Virus record (IMG/VR): IMGVR_UViG_3300032053_000011
Span: 1-64,000 of that record
DNA: 64,000 nt
Strand: one strand, 5' to 3'
Source: a virus
Each line of letters starts with the position of its first letter. Within the stretch, counting starts at the first letter, position 1. Positions 47,543 through 55,586 of the stretch are shown one piece after another. Below the pieces are notes generated by a model that saw nothing but the letters and a program-made list of their open reading frames with translations, was not told the origin of the DNA and did not search any database. The position numbers and the translations under genes are program-made.

Positions 47543-48195
47543 CGATGCGGCCGTTCGATCCACGCCAGGAATTCAGCATATGTCGGTGCTGGGACATGCG
47601 CGCGAATGACATCGGAGACGATGCGATGCGCTTCGAGATCCTCGGCATGTCCAGCAGGACCTGCCAAGCCGATCGCCTGAGCAACGTGATCAACTGCCCA
47701 CATCGCTGCACCAATAGGATGCTTCTCGCCGCCGATCAATGGCTCGCGAATCGACAGTGCCGCACCGGCACGTAACGAGTCGCTATACAGACGAATGGCC
47801 GCTTCCAGCGCTGATTCTCGATCTCGAAGTTTCGGAGACTCCCCGATGAGCATGGCTCGAATGACTTGGTCTGGAAAGGTGCCCTCGTCATTCCAAACGA
47901 ATCTGCCAACTTCGAATACTGATGCGACGAGATGGATGAGATCGGCACGACCGTCCGGCGTGTCGTTCTGTTCTCGTAACCAGTAAAAGACAAGGTTGAT
48001 CATCATTCCAGGCTTGAGCGATGCCGCCCAAATCGCATTCACAGGATCAACCTGTCCACCTCGTGACCATTCAATTGCCCATGCCAATGGCGGGATAGTA
48101 TGCGTAGTCCAGAAAACATAGAGCTGATCGATCGGATCTTTTCGCAGGGACAGCCGTTCATCGGTCTTGCCCTGGCTCAGACGCTTCTTGCTCAC
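47539..48195 (-). CDS. PLHLA-family paralogue, subgroup C
   Basis: 218 residues from GTG 48195 (GTGA). HTIPPLAWAIEWSRGGQVDP near residue 27; C-terminal PAPTYAEFLAWIERP. First of four consecutive subgroup C genes. Its frame stays open upstream only as a shadow of the glycosidase-like gene. Confidence 0.84.
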   Translation of the reverse strand: MSKKRLSQGKTDERLSLRKDPIDQLYVFWTTHTIPPLAWAIEWSRGGQVDPVNAIWAASLKPGMMINLVFYWLREQNDTPDGRADLIHLVASVFEVGRFVWNDEGTFPDQVIRAMLIGESPKLRDRESALEAAIRLYSDSLRAGAALSIREPLIGGEKHPIGAAMWAVDHVAQAIGLAGPAGHAEDLEAHRIVSDVIRAHVPAPTYAEFLAWIERPHR

Positions 48196-48926
48196 GTGCG
48201 CCCCATCGCCCACAGGCCGATGCGTCCGGTCCCGAGGGCAAGTGCATGCCCGCCGCTGATCCTGCCCCGAGTACTCGCGATGGCGGGGCCGGTCGAATGC
48301 GACGTCGACCCGCGTACCGTGATCCACTCCGCGACGGCGCGATTCTCGGGATGTCCGATGCGGCTGCCGCCCCGACTCACCAGCGACGTCGAGCCACCAC
48401 CGTCGAGATAGACCGCGAACTTCGCGCGCCGCTGCCGTAGGGCCTCTGCGAACTCGTGCATGGTGCCATGGCCCACCGCCACGAACAGCCGCCCATCATC
48501 GAGAATGCCGAGTGCGGCGCGCCAGACGCTGCTCGTGTTCACCGCGGTACTGGCATCGTTGCGGCCATTCCAGACCAGCGTCGGGTATCCCTGCACCGCG
48601 ATGCTGGCTGTCTCCGGGAAATGATTCCCGAGCATGGCGACTGCGGGTTGTCCTGGAACGACCGAGATGGTGGCGCCACGGGTGGGGTACCGTCCGGTGA
48701 TGGCGATGTCGCGCGCGCGGTCCAGCAGGAAGTAGTCTGGCGATCCGCATGGCTCTGGTGAGCACGCCGAATACATCGGTCCGTCGATGGCGATCTGGAT
48801 GTCGCCGCCGATCTGTAGCGCTTCGGCCGCACGAATCCGTCGAGCGTCGGTGCTCGAGATGGGGACCGAGGCCGTACCGAGCTGTGACGGTGCGAATGGA
48901 ATGAGGGTGACTTCGGTAGCGGCCAT
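48192..48926 (-). CDS. Phosphodiester-glycosidase-like (NAGPA/DUF2233) protein
   Basis: 244 residues. PAVAMLGNHF, LVWNG, GILDDGRLFVAVGHG and finally VYLDGGGSTSLVSRGG with NRAVAEWITVR match the NAGPA/DUF2233 domain, in which the L-D-G-G-G-S loop is the hallmark. Eukaryotic NAGPA uncovers mannose-6-phosphate; bacterial and phage members are thought to act on exopolysaccharide or wall phosphodiesters. No signal peptide. TAAGAT ends 9 nt before the ATG at 48926, a weak promoter candidate. Coupled to the PLHLA operon by GTGA. Confidence 0.82.
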   Translation of the reverse strand: MAATEVTLIPFAPSQLGTASVPISSTDARRIRAAEALQIGGDIQIAIDGPMYSACSPEPCGSPDYFLLDRARDIAITGRYPTRGATISVVPGQPAVAMLGNHFPETASIAVQGYPTLVWNGRNDASTAVNTSSVWRAALGILDDGRLFVAVGHGTMHEFAEALRQRRAKFAVYLDGGGSTSLVSRGGSRIGHPENRAVAEWITVRGSTSHSTGPAIASTRGRISGGHALALGTGRIGLWAMGRT

Positions 48927-49002
48927 CGTGAATCGATCTTACACGCCTCGTCCCGTTCACACACGTGGCGCGCAATGTCGTATGGTTGGCGCGGGAGCAA
49001 AC

Positions 49003-49031
49003 TTGCAGTTGAACCCGCAGTAGCCGATTCT
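49003..49031 (+). promoter_or_regulatory. Leaderless promoter
   Basis: TTGCAG (49003-49008), 17 bp, GATTCT (49026-49031), 6 nt to ATG at 49038. No GCTAGC pair. Confidence 0.6.
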
Positions 49032-49037
49032 TCGAGG

Positions 49038-49346
49038 ATGGACGCAGCCTCGGCGGAACTCCTAAAGAACGGAATTCTTGGAGCTCTTCTCTTGATCGCT
49101 CTGTTCGCGATCTATACGATGGACAAGAGGCGTGACGAAACTGCCCGCCGCAACGAGGACGCTGCGGCGGTAGTGGCGAAACGGCATGAGGAGCAGCTCA
49201 AAGCCATCCATGATCAGCGCGTCGCCGATCATCAGGCGATGGCCGCTGCGCTTTTGCGGCTGACGACGGAATGTGTTGCAATGTTGACGACGGTCAGCAA
49301 TGGGCTCGAAGCTACCAAAGAGGCGATGGATCGGTGGAGCAAGTAA
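49038..49346 (+). CDS. Single-pass membrane protein, holin- or spanin-like
   Basis: 102 residues from ATG 49038, set by the promoter; the frame is open from 48975. Membrane helix near residues 10-27 (NGILGALLLIALFAIYTM), then a charged helical tail. Short membrane proteins of this layout occur in phage lysis modules, but no endolysin is adjacent. Confidence 0.72.
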   Translation: MDAASAELLKNGILGALLLIALFAIYTMDKRRDETARRNEDAAAVVAKRHEEQLKAIHDQRVADHQAMAAALLRLTTECVAMLTTVSNGLEATKEAMDRWSK

Positions 49347-49374
49347 CAACCAGCGTTTCAAGAAAGGGTATCCA

Positions 49375-49653
49375 ATGAACTCCGAGGCCAAGGCCGATCC
49401 GAGTGTTCTCGAGGCATGCGAAACGATGGAATCGAAGCTCAGTCCGGTGCTGGCGCGAGTACGTCGCTCAGCCGCGGAGCTGATCGACAACGCCGAGACG
49501 ATGGCGCGCACTGGCCGCAGCTCGAGCGACAAGTTGCACGCCGTTCGACCATCGCCTGCGGGAACTCCAGCAGTGGCCCCGGCTCCAGGCGGACTGGCGG
49601 CCGATGAAGTCGATGAACTCACCGCTCGCTTCGCGGCTCTGCGTCAGCCCTAG
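49375..49653 (+). CDS. Hypothetical protein with ribosome-binding site
   Basis: 92 residues. GAAAGGG lies 7 nt before the ATG at 49375, so it is translated from the mRNA of the preceding gene with a real Shine-Dalgarno. Helical first half, Pro/Ala-rich linker, short C-terminal helix. Ends with a 4-nt overlap of the converging gene. Confidence 0.74.
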   Translation: MNSEAKADPSVLEACETMESKLSPVLARVRRSAAELIDNAETMARTGRSSSDKLHAVRPSPAGTPAVAPAPGGLAADEVDELTARFAALRQP

Positions 49654-50045
49654 TCGTCGGGCAGGTCGGCCAGCAGCTCGAGATAGATCGGTGTGCGCTC
49701 GCCCACGTAGGCACCGGCGACGTTGAAGTCGAAGTACTCGACGGCTTCCTCGTAATCCATTCCGTCGCGCTGCATGAGAATCTCGATGCACTTGGCCCGG
49801 TCGTAGACGATCACCGGCTCCATCGCGCATCGCGATGCCACGCCGACGATTGCTCCCTCGAAGCCATCGGCCATCAGCATCTCTGGGTCGATCTCGGCCA
49901 GTCTCTCGCGCAGGCGCTCGTGGGCCAAGAGCTGCTCTGGAGTTTCCTCGCGGGGGACGCGTGGTGTCTCGACGTCGCCATCGTCGATGATCTCGCCGTC
50001 GCTGGCGCTCACGGAATTCCTGGGTTCCTCGCTCTTGTCGATCAT
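49650..50045 (-). CDS. Conserved phage protein
   Basis: 131 residues from ATG 50045. Acidic N-terminus, then GFEGAIVGVASRCAMEPVIV, MQRDGMDYEEAVEYFDFNV and GERTPIYL. This GAIVGV...DGM...EEA...F-N-V...TP pattern is one I recognise from many uncharacterised phage proteins. No biochemical role is known. Confidence 0.8.
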   Translation of the reverse strand: MIDKSEEPRNSVSASDGEIIDDGDVETPRVPREETPEQLLAHERLRERLAEIDPEMLMADGFEGAIVGVASRCAMEPVIVYDRAKCIEILMQRDGMDYEEAVEYFDFNVAGAYVGERTPIYLELLADLPDD

Positions 50046-50055
50046 CGTCGGCCTC

Positions 50056-50919
50056 CTACACGGGGTACTTCGCCGGATGCACCGGGCCCTCATCGGAGAC
50101 CAGGACGCTCAGGCGCGGATCTGCGAGTACGGCTAGCAGGTCGGCGGGCTGCCCGTCCACCAGCATGTTTCGCGAGATCAGCCTTACGCCGTGCGAGTAA
50201 TCGACGTATTGGTCGCTGTGACTGCTGGCGTTCAGGTCCTGGATCGGATGCGCGGCATTGCTGTACCACGCGCCATAGATCGCGACGTGATGAGGATGGT
50301 TCGTCAACGCCGGAGTGATGACGATGTCCTTCTTGTGGCCCGCGAGAAGACCGGTGCGCCCTTGTCGCGCGCGCTCGATCGCCTGATGGTGTTTCACGTA
50401 CGTCGCGGTCGCTGCGCGGCTATCGGTCTCACCGATGAATCCGATCTTCTGTGCCGCCGCGAAGATCGCGTTGACGATCTTGCGGGTGGGGAGCACTGAG
50501 TTGCGTGCATCGGCAACCGCCTGAGCCGTCTGTGGATACATCGGCGTGCGCAGCCAGTCCGCATCGGTGCCGATTCCGAAGTAGTCCGGCGCCACGTAGA
50601 TCGTGGCCGTGTGACCCGGCGCGCTGAGCTGCACTGGAACAAGCTGCGAGAGAAACGCGGGGACCTCGTCGGCTCTCGCGGCGCGCAGGATCGCTTGCTC
50701 GCGCGCGGTGTCAGACAGCGGTGCGATGACGGCGGCGAATCCGGTTCCCATGGGTACGCTCTCCGTGAAGGTGGTCTCGCGCGAGTTCGACGGGCTCGGT
50801 ATGGGGGTCGGCAAGCGGCTCGGTGTGCTCGGCGTCGTTGCTGCACGCGCCTTGGGCGCCAGGACGAACATCAGCACGCCGCCGATCGCGGCGCCCGCGA
50901 TCAGCCAGTTGCGATTCAC
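50056..50919 (-). CDS. Secreted or membrane-anchored phage protein
   Basis: 287 residues from GTG 50919 (GTGA). N-terminal signal or anchor (LIAGAAIGGVLMFVLAP) followed by a Ser/Pro/Thr linker and a globular domain with HKKDIVITPALTNHPHHVAI and DLNASSHSDQYVDYSHG; the repeated His-rich strands suggest a metal-dependent or binding domain exposed outside the cytoplasm. Function unknown. Confidence 0.76.
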   Translation of the reverse strand: MNRNWLIAGAAIGGVLMFVLAPKARAATTPSTPSRLPTPIPSPSNSRETTFTESVPMGTGFAAVIAPLSDTAREQAILRAARADEVPAFLSQLVPVQLSAPGHTATIYVAPDYFGIGTDADWLRTPMYPQTAQAVADARNSVLPTRKIVNAIFAAAQKIGFIGETDSRAATATYVKHHQAIERARQGRTGLLAGHKKDIVITPALTNHPHHVAIYGAWYSNAAHPIQDLNASSHSDQYVDYSHGVRLISRNMLVDGQPADLLAVLADPRLSVLVSDEGPVHPAKYPV

Positions 50920-51548
50920 ACCGCGGCTCGGACTTCGACGGGCGCGAGCCCGGGTCGAATGTCAGCGGTGATGCGGACGAGCGCTTCCGACTCTTGCATC
51001 CATCCGGCGATATGCATCGCTTCCGCGAGCGCGAGACAGCAGGCGATCGTGCTCTGGAGCACCGAATTCAGATGATGCGGACGGACGCTCGAGGTGTAAT
51101 CGAGCGCCATCAAGCTGAGACGCTCGGCCTTGCAGGCGTGGGCCCGCGAGACTGCGAGCGAGGCATCGCACTCTTTGCGGGTCCCGGTTGGATTCTCGCG
51201 TACGCCCTTGCCGGTGAACGCCCTATCCGCCTCGCCTACGAGACGGGTCATCCGCACACGAAGCTGGCGCAGCACGTCGCTATGAGGCGCGCCATCGAAG
51301 GCGCTGGCGATCACCTGGAGTGCCGCAGCGCGGCGAATCAGGCTCTCACAGAGGTGGTGAAGGCGGCCTACGAGGATCTCGTTCCACGGGTCGATGAATC
51401 CCACCGCGGCTTCGATCGACTTGCAGGCCTCTCGTACGATGCCGATGTGCTGGAGGTTGAGAGCGCGAGAGACCTCCCCCGGCAGGGGAACAACCTCGGG
51501 CGTTATCAACAGGCCCTCGGCGCGCTTTCTCTTGGATTTTGGCTCCAC
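50916..51548 (-). CDS. Helical hypothetical protein
   Basis: 210 residues from GTG 51548, chosen because TAGGAT ends 8 nt upstream with a TGGCTC 17 bp above; the frame continues to a TTG at 51611. Mostly helical with Cys scattered (IACCLALAEAMHIAGW). Not recognised. Confidence 0.74.
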   Translation of the reverse strand: MEPKSKRKRAEGLLITPEVVPLPGEVSRALNLQHIGIVREACKSIEAAVGFIDPWNEILVGRLHHLCESLIRRAAALQVIASAFDGAPHSDVLRQLRVRMTRLVGEADRAFTGKGVRENPTGTRKECDASLAVSRAHACKAERLSLMALDYTSSVRPHHLNSVLQSTIACCLALAEAMHIAGWMQESEALVRITADIRPGLAPVEVRAAV

Positions 51549-51556
51549 CGGCGAGG

Positions 51557-51585
51557 ATCCTACGGCTTTCCCACACCACGAGCCA
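51557..51585 (-). promoter_or_regulatory. Leaderless-type promoter
   Basis: Minus strand: TGGCTC (51585-51580), 17 bp, TAGGAT (51562-51557), 8 nt to GTG at 51548. Confidence 0.6.
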
Positions 51586-51830
51586 GCACCTTGTGTGTTT
51601 TCTGTGGGCAAGCTGTGGACAGCCGTTGCTCGTCCCGTGGAAACCGTGCAAACTCAGGGTCGGATTCGCAAATGGGCGCTGCATCACGCTCCCTGTGAAT
51701 CAAGCCAACGACGCCGCTCACTCCTGCGTCGTGAAGCGGGATGTCCCAACGCCGCGAAGAGTCCGTCCCCCCGGACGACGCGGCGCAGGGCTCCTTGGTC
51801 ATCAACTTGGCGAGACCACACTGGTTTGTC
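51586..51830. other. Intergenic stretch without a convincing gene
   Basis: About 245 bp between the promoter at 51557 and the end of radA. A rightward frame from ATG 51741 to 51980 predicts a membrane helix but would overlap 150 nt of radA and has no promoter or ribosome-binding site. Confidence 0.5.
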
Positions 51831-53471
51831 TTATTCGGTACCGTCTGGGTCGCTGGGGTCTGGCTTGTCTGGCGCCGGTGCCGGAGGCGGCACGACCCGC
51901 AGACGTCTGCCCTGCTCGCTGCGCTCGAAGTTCTCTCTGATCACGCGGTCGAGGTCTCCCATCTCGGGATCGTGCTCTGATTCGGACTCGGCCACGACAG
52001 GTGGCGCGCTCTTCTGAGCGTCAATCTTCCCCTGGAAGAACCTGCGCTCCGCCTCTGTTCGACGCGCGTGTTCTTCGCGCTTCTTGAGGTTGCGCGCGAT
52101 TGGATCGTCCTCGACCTCGGCATCGACAGACTCGACGGCTTCTGCGGGATCGCCCTCTTCGTCGCCCTCTTCGGCGTCGTCTTCCTCGGCATCATCCTCG
52201 GTGCCCTCGCCATCCTCGTCTTCACTCTCTTCCTCGCCCTCTTCGCCCTCTTCGCCCTCGTCCTGACTATCGGGCAGGACCTCGGGCTCTGGCGCTACGG
52301 GCTCGGATTCTGGCTCGGACACAACGACCGGAGTCTGTGGCGCAACGATGACGGGCGCGGCCACGGGCTGCTCCGCAGGCGGCTCTGCGGCCCGCTCTTC
52401 CGGCGGATCCGGCACGATCATCAGCATCGGTGGTGCTGGTGGCTTGCGGACGATGGTCGGCGTGAACGGGCGCGCCGGGATGCGTGGGGGCGGCGGAATG
52501 TCGTCTGTGCTTGGCGCAGGCGTGCGAGGCATCGGCGGCGGCGGCCGTGACGAGGGCGACTGGCTCTTCCCCTTCTTCCCCTTGGACTTCTTGGCGGCGC
52601 GACGATCATCTTCATCGCGCTCGCGGTCCTTCCTGGCGGTGGCCTTGGACTCGGCGGTAATGATTTCACCGGTGTCGACCAGTCCAGCGGCGGTCATCGC
52701 GAGGATGTAGCGATCGCCTTCCTTCCCGAAGCGATTCTTGTCGGCCATGATCTCGCGGAGTTCAGCGGACCGTGCCACGCGCTTGTAGCGGATGACCGCA
52801 TCGACCCAGAATTCCAGCTTCTTCGGGCCAGCGACGCTGCCGTCGTCGTTGGTCTGGCCGACCAGGAAGACCGTGATGTTGGCCTGCTTCGCAAGCCGCA
52901 CGAGATCTCGCGTCAGACGGCGAATCTGCGCAGTGCCGCCGCGCTGCCCCTTCTCGGACGGCGAGGCAAAGGCCTGGGCCGAGTCGACCACCATCGCCTG
53001 CGGGCGGTGCACATCCGCAGCCCACAGCAGCTCTTCGATCCATTCGCTCTGGAGGAAGCTCACGCGGCTCGAGTCGCCATATCCGAGCCGCGCCACCAGC
53101 CGCGAGAATTGCGACTCAGCCTCTTCGCCGGACACGTAGAGCACGCGCGGGAGAGTCATGCTCAGTCCGACGCACGCTTGCAGCAGCAGCGTCGACTTGC
53201 CGACGCCGCGGTCGCCAACCACCAGCACTACGGACCCAGGGACGGCGCCGCCGCCGAGGACAAGGTCCATGCTGGTCATCGCCGTGGAGACCCGCGGTGG
53301 ATGTTCGCGGGTCATCATGTTCAGCGGACGAATACGCGCCCGAAGCGCCGCATGACCGGCCATCCGCGCACGCAGTTTCCCCTCGCGGTGACAGCCTGGA
53401 CAGTTCAGCCGCCAGTAGCGAGCCGCGATGCCGCAAACCCTGCACTCATACTGGAACTCAGCGTCATTCAC
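51831..53471 (-). CDS. radA: RadA/Sms-like ATPase with acidic disordered tail
   Basis: 546 residues from GTG 53471 (GTGA). Four-Cys zinc finger (C10, C13, C24, C27), Walker A GDRGVGKST (86-94), Walker B-like MVVDSAQAF and the RadA signature DKNRFGKEGDRY near residue 243. RadA helps branch migration and unwinding in recombination. The C-terminal Lon-like domain of cellular RadA is missing; instead about 250 residues are low complexity: Lys-rich, then Pro-rich, then a long Glu/Asp block (around 52140-52270), ending in a short helical tail. A phage form adapted for other partners is likely. Confidence 0.88.
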   Translation of the reverse strand: MNDAEFQYECRVCGIAARYWRLNCPGCHREGKLRARMAGHAALRARIRPLNMMTREHPPRVSTAMTSMDLVLGGGAVPGSVVLVVGDRGVGKSTLLLQACVGLSMTLPRVLYVSGEEAESQFSRLVARLGYGDSSRVSFLQSEWIEELLWAADVHRPQAMVVDSAQAFASPSEKGQRGGTAQIRRLTRDLVRLAKQANITVFLVGQTNDDGSVAGPKKLEFWVDAVIRYKRVARSAELREIMADKNRFGKEGDRYILAMTAAGLVDTGEIITAESKATARKDRERDEDDRRAAKKSKGKKGKSQSPSSRPPPPMPRTPAPSTDDIPPPPRIPARPFTPTIVRKPPAPPMLMIVPDPPEERAAEPPAEQPVAAPVIVAPQTPVVVSEPESEPVAPEPEVLPDSQDEGEEGEEGEEESEDEDGEGTEDDAEEDDAEEGDEEGDPAEAVESVDAEVEDDPIARNLKKREEHARRTEAERRFFQGKIDAQKSAPPVVAESESEHDPEMGDLDRVIRENFERSEQGRRLRVVPPPAPAPDKPDPSDPDGTE

Positions 53472-53671
53472 GATGGCCCGCGCGTCTTTCCGCGTTTCTT
53501 CTGGCGTTCGAGCGCGAGCTTCACGACGACGCTGATCAGATCGTGGGTTCTGGTCCAGCGATCAATCAGCGCAATGGTGAGCGAGAGCGCTACGAGCGCG
53601 AGCGCAGCCACACCGATCCAGGCACACAGCACGAGAGCGATCCAGCCAGCCAGCGTGAGTGCGCTACCCAT
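53468..53671 (-). CDS. Small membrane protein
   Basis: 67 residues from ATG 53671. One long or two short membrane helices (LAGWIALVLCAWIGVAALAL and following), then a basic tail. It overlaps the end of the upstream gene by 8 nt. Not recognised. Confidence 0.74.
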   Translation of the reverse strand: MGSALTLAGWIALVLCAWIGVAALALVALSLTIALIDRWTRTHDLISVVVKLALERQKKRGKTRGPS

Positions 53672-53966
53672 GAACTCCAAGTGCCTCGGGCGGCAGTCTA
53701 CCGCTTCGAGGAGATACTCCATACCACCTTGAGCCGTCGGCGGCCTGATGGGGCGATTGTCCGGGCGGCGGCGTGTAGTGGCCGCGCGGCAAGACGCAGC
53801 GACAGTTCTCGTTGGTGCCAGCCCAGCACCGCGCAGGCGGCACTGCCATGACCATCGCACGTTTCTTCTTGCTGACCTTGGCCGCCCGGGTCCCGCGTCG
53901 AGCGATACCTGCGCGGATCCGCTCGCCATGCGATTCCGCGGTGCCATCTCCAATGCCCAGTTTCAC
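53664..53966 (-). CDS. Basic hypothetical protein
   Basis: 100 residues from GTG 53966 (GTGA). Basic N-terminal half (KVSKKKRAMVM) and a CWAGTNENCRC segment, then a Pro-rich tail ending at TAG. Possibly zinc binding. Not recognised. Confidence 0.68.
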   Translation of the reverse strand: MKLGIGDGTAESHGERIRAGIARRGTRAAKVSKKKRAMVMAVPPARCWAGTNENCRCVLPRGHYTPPPGQSPHQAADGSRWYGVSPRSGRLPPEALGVHG

Positions 53967-54436
53967 AGTATTTGCTCCGTTGGTGGCTGCACGTTGACCG
54001 CGATCCATGTCTTCGAGGGCTTGCCACGCACCGTAAGTCGCGTGTGGCCGGTCGACACGAGTTCCCCGGACTTTTCGAGCGCGAGGCGCCCATGCCGGAT
54101 GCGGTCCAACGAGGTCGTGTATCCCTGCGTCGCGCAGGCGAGAAGGATCTCCTCGTCGTTCCGGTCAACACCATCGGCCATCGCGACCCTCACCGCCGCG
54201 GCCACCTTGCGCGCCGCCTTGGCAGCCTCCTCCGCAGCAGCGGCGCTGGTCTCGGGGTCGGTGGAGCGAGTCATCCGAAAGCTCGTCATGCTCAGGCCGA
54301 TGATCCTGCTGCGTGCAGCTTCAAGCTCGGTACGCGTACTCTCGAGCGTGGCCTCGAGATCCGCGATCTTCGCTTGAAGCAGCGGGCACTCTGGACACTT
54401 CCCATAGCGGAACAACGGCAGTGAGTCATCCGACAT
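53963..54436 (-). CDS. Coiled-coil and winged-helix protein
   Basis: 157 residues. CPEC at the start, a coiled coil (AKIADLEATLESTRTELE), then a winged-helix-like region with LDRIRHGRLALEKSGELVSTG and LTVRGKPSKTWIAV. The latter resembles the small wHTH domain of phage and actinobacterial proteins that follows PETSAAAA-type helices. Probable DNA-binding protein. Confidence 0.76.
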   Translation of the reverse strand: MSDDSLPLFRYGKCPECPLLQAKIADLEATLESTRTELEAARSRIIGLSMTSFRMTRSTDPETSAAAAEEAAKAARKVAAAVRVAMADGVDRNDEEILLACATQGYTTSLDRIRHGRLALEKSGELVSTGHTRLTVRGKPSKTWIAVNVQPPTEQIL

Positions 54437-54447
54437 GCGAGCACCTC

Positions 54448-55398
54448 TCAGCGCGATGGCGCAATGGGTCGAAACATACCGGCGTGATTGTATTGCACGT
54501 GCCAGTGCGCGCCCCGTTGGTAGCGGTCATATTCTGACAATACGCTCGGCGCGATGGACCAATGCCCTGTCTCGCGGGCATCAAACTGCACCATGTACTC
54601 GAGCGTATCCCAGGTGCACTCGTCGAACCCACGATCGTGGAGCGCCTCGTCGTCGGTGATGCAGGTCTGGCCGCCGACGGCGATCAGGTCCGGCGGTCGA
54701 ATCGGCATGTGGTCGTTCCCGACGAGCGTGCGCTCCTGGGTCTGCGGCCAGCTCGGGTACTCGTATTCACAGTGGCTGTCGTAGTCGGTGCAAGAATCCC
54801 AGCACGTGTCGTACACGGTGCGGGAACAGGTCGAGCAGGACGTACGTGACGATCGATTACGGCCCGAGCCGGATGTGGTGGTGCGGCAACGACAGTCGTA
54901 GTTTTCCTGGTGCCGATTGCATTGATGCGGATTGCACAGATGATGGCCGCGGACCTGGGTGGTGCAGCTCACATCGAATGCATGGGCATGCATCCGGTCA
55001 TGCCAGTCACTCCCGTGATTGATTCGTCGGGCACGCATGCCGACATGAAAGGTCCAGCGCGTTTCGCTGACGACTGCGTTCGCATCCCGCGTCGCGAACA
55101 CGTAGTACGCGCCTGCGACGAGTCCGCTCAGCATCAGACCAAAGACAAGGCTCATGCCGCCGATGCGACCGGCGCGAGCCCAGGGGAGCGCATCGAGATA
55201 GCGTCCCACCTGCTCGATTCGTGCGAGGTAGGCCGGGCGCTCTCCCGGAACATCGATCTCGGTGGCGCGATAGCCATCGCCGACGCGAATGGTCTTCGCG
55301 CGGCGAGCGCTGTGAAAGCGCTCGAGCCGCGCGACGAGTCGCTCCCACCAACGATCCCCTTCTGGAACGGGATCAGGCCATGAGCTTGCTGCGCCCAT
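54448..55398 (-). CDS. Membrane protein with Cys/His-rich extracytoplasmic region
   Basis: 316 residues from ATG 55398 (TGATG overlap). A membrane helix near residues 80-103 (GGMSLVFGLMLSGLVAGAYY) is followed by a region unusually rich in Cys, His, Ser, Thr and Asp, with C-x-x-C and C-x-x-x-C spacings (about residues 140-215), then a conserved-looking C-terminal domain. I recall similar proteins in other large phages, without known function. Likely disulfide-bonded or metal-binding outside the cytoplasm. Confidence 0.78.
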   Translation of the reverse strand: MGAASSWPDPVPEGDRWWERLVARLERFHSARRAKTIRVGDGYRATEIDVPGERPAYLARIEQVGRYLDALPWARAGRIGGMSLVFGLMLSGLVAGAYYVFATRDANAVVSETRWTFHVGMRARRINHGSDWHDRMHAHAFDVSCTTQVRGHHLCNPHQCNRHQENYDCRCRTTTSGSGRNRSSRTSCSTCSRTVYDTCWDSCTDYDSHCEYEYPSWPQTQERTLVGNDHMPIRPPDLIAVGGQTCITDDEALHDRGFDECTWDTLEYMVQFDARETGHWSIAPSVLSEYDRYQRGAHWHVQYNHAGMFRPIAPSR

Positions 55399-55586
55399 CA
55401 ATCGTCCAACGCGTCAATGGCGCCGAGGAGAGTGCTCTCGGTCACGGGATCGATGTGCATCTGGATGACCTCTTTCGCGTCGCCGCAGTTCATGATCCGC
55501 TGCCCGAGTTCAATGCGCTCTTCGCGCCACTGCCGCGCAGCGCGGAGCAGGGCCTGGACTCGCGCGCGGTATTCCCTGGGCTTCAT
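55398..55586 (-). CDS. Small helical protein
   Basis: 62 residues from ATG 55586 (ATGA). Basic N-terminal helix (MKPREYRARVQALLRAARQW), acidic C-terminus. Not recognised. Confidence 0.72.
   Translation of the reverse strand: MKPREYRARVQALLRAARQWREERIELGQRIMNCGDAKEVIQMHIDPVTESTLLGAIDALDD

Noticed and set aside
51741-51980. Rightward ORF with a predicted membrane helix.
   Set aside because: It overlaps about 150 nt of the radA 3' end, lacks a promoter or ribosome-binding site, and its latter half is an antisense shadow of the low-complexity tail.
52084-52350. Short ORFs antisense to the acidic radA tail, rich in Ser or Arg.
   Set aside because: They are the expected complements of a Glu/Asp-rich coding stretch and have no start signals.
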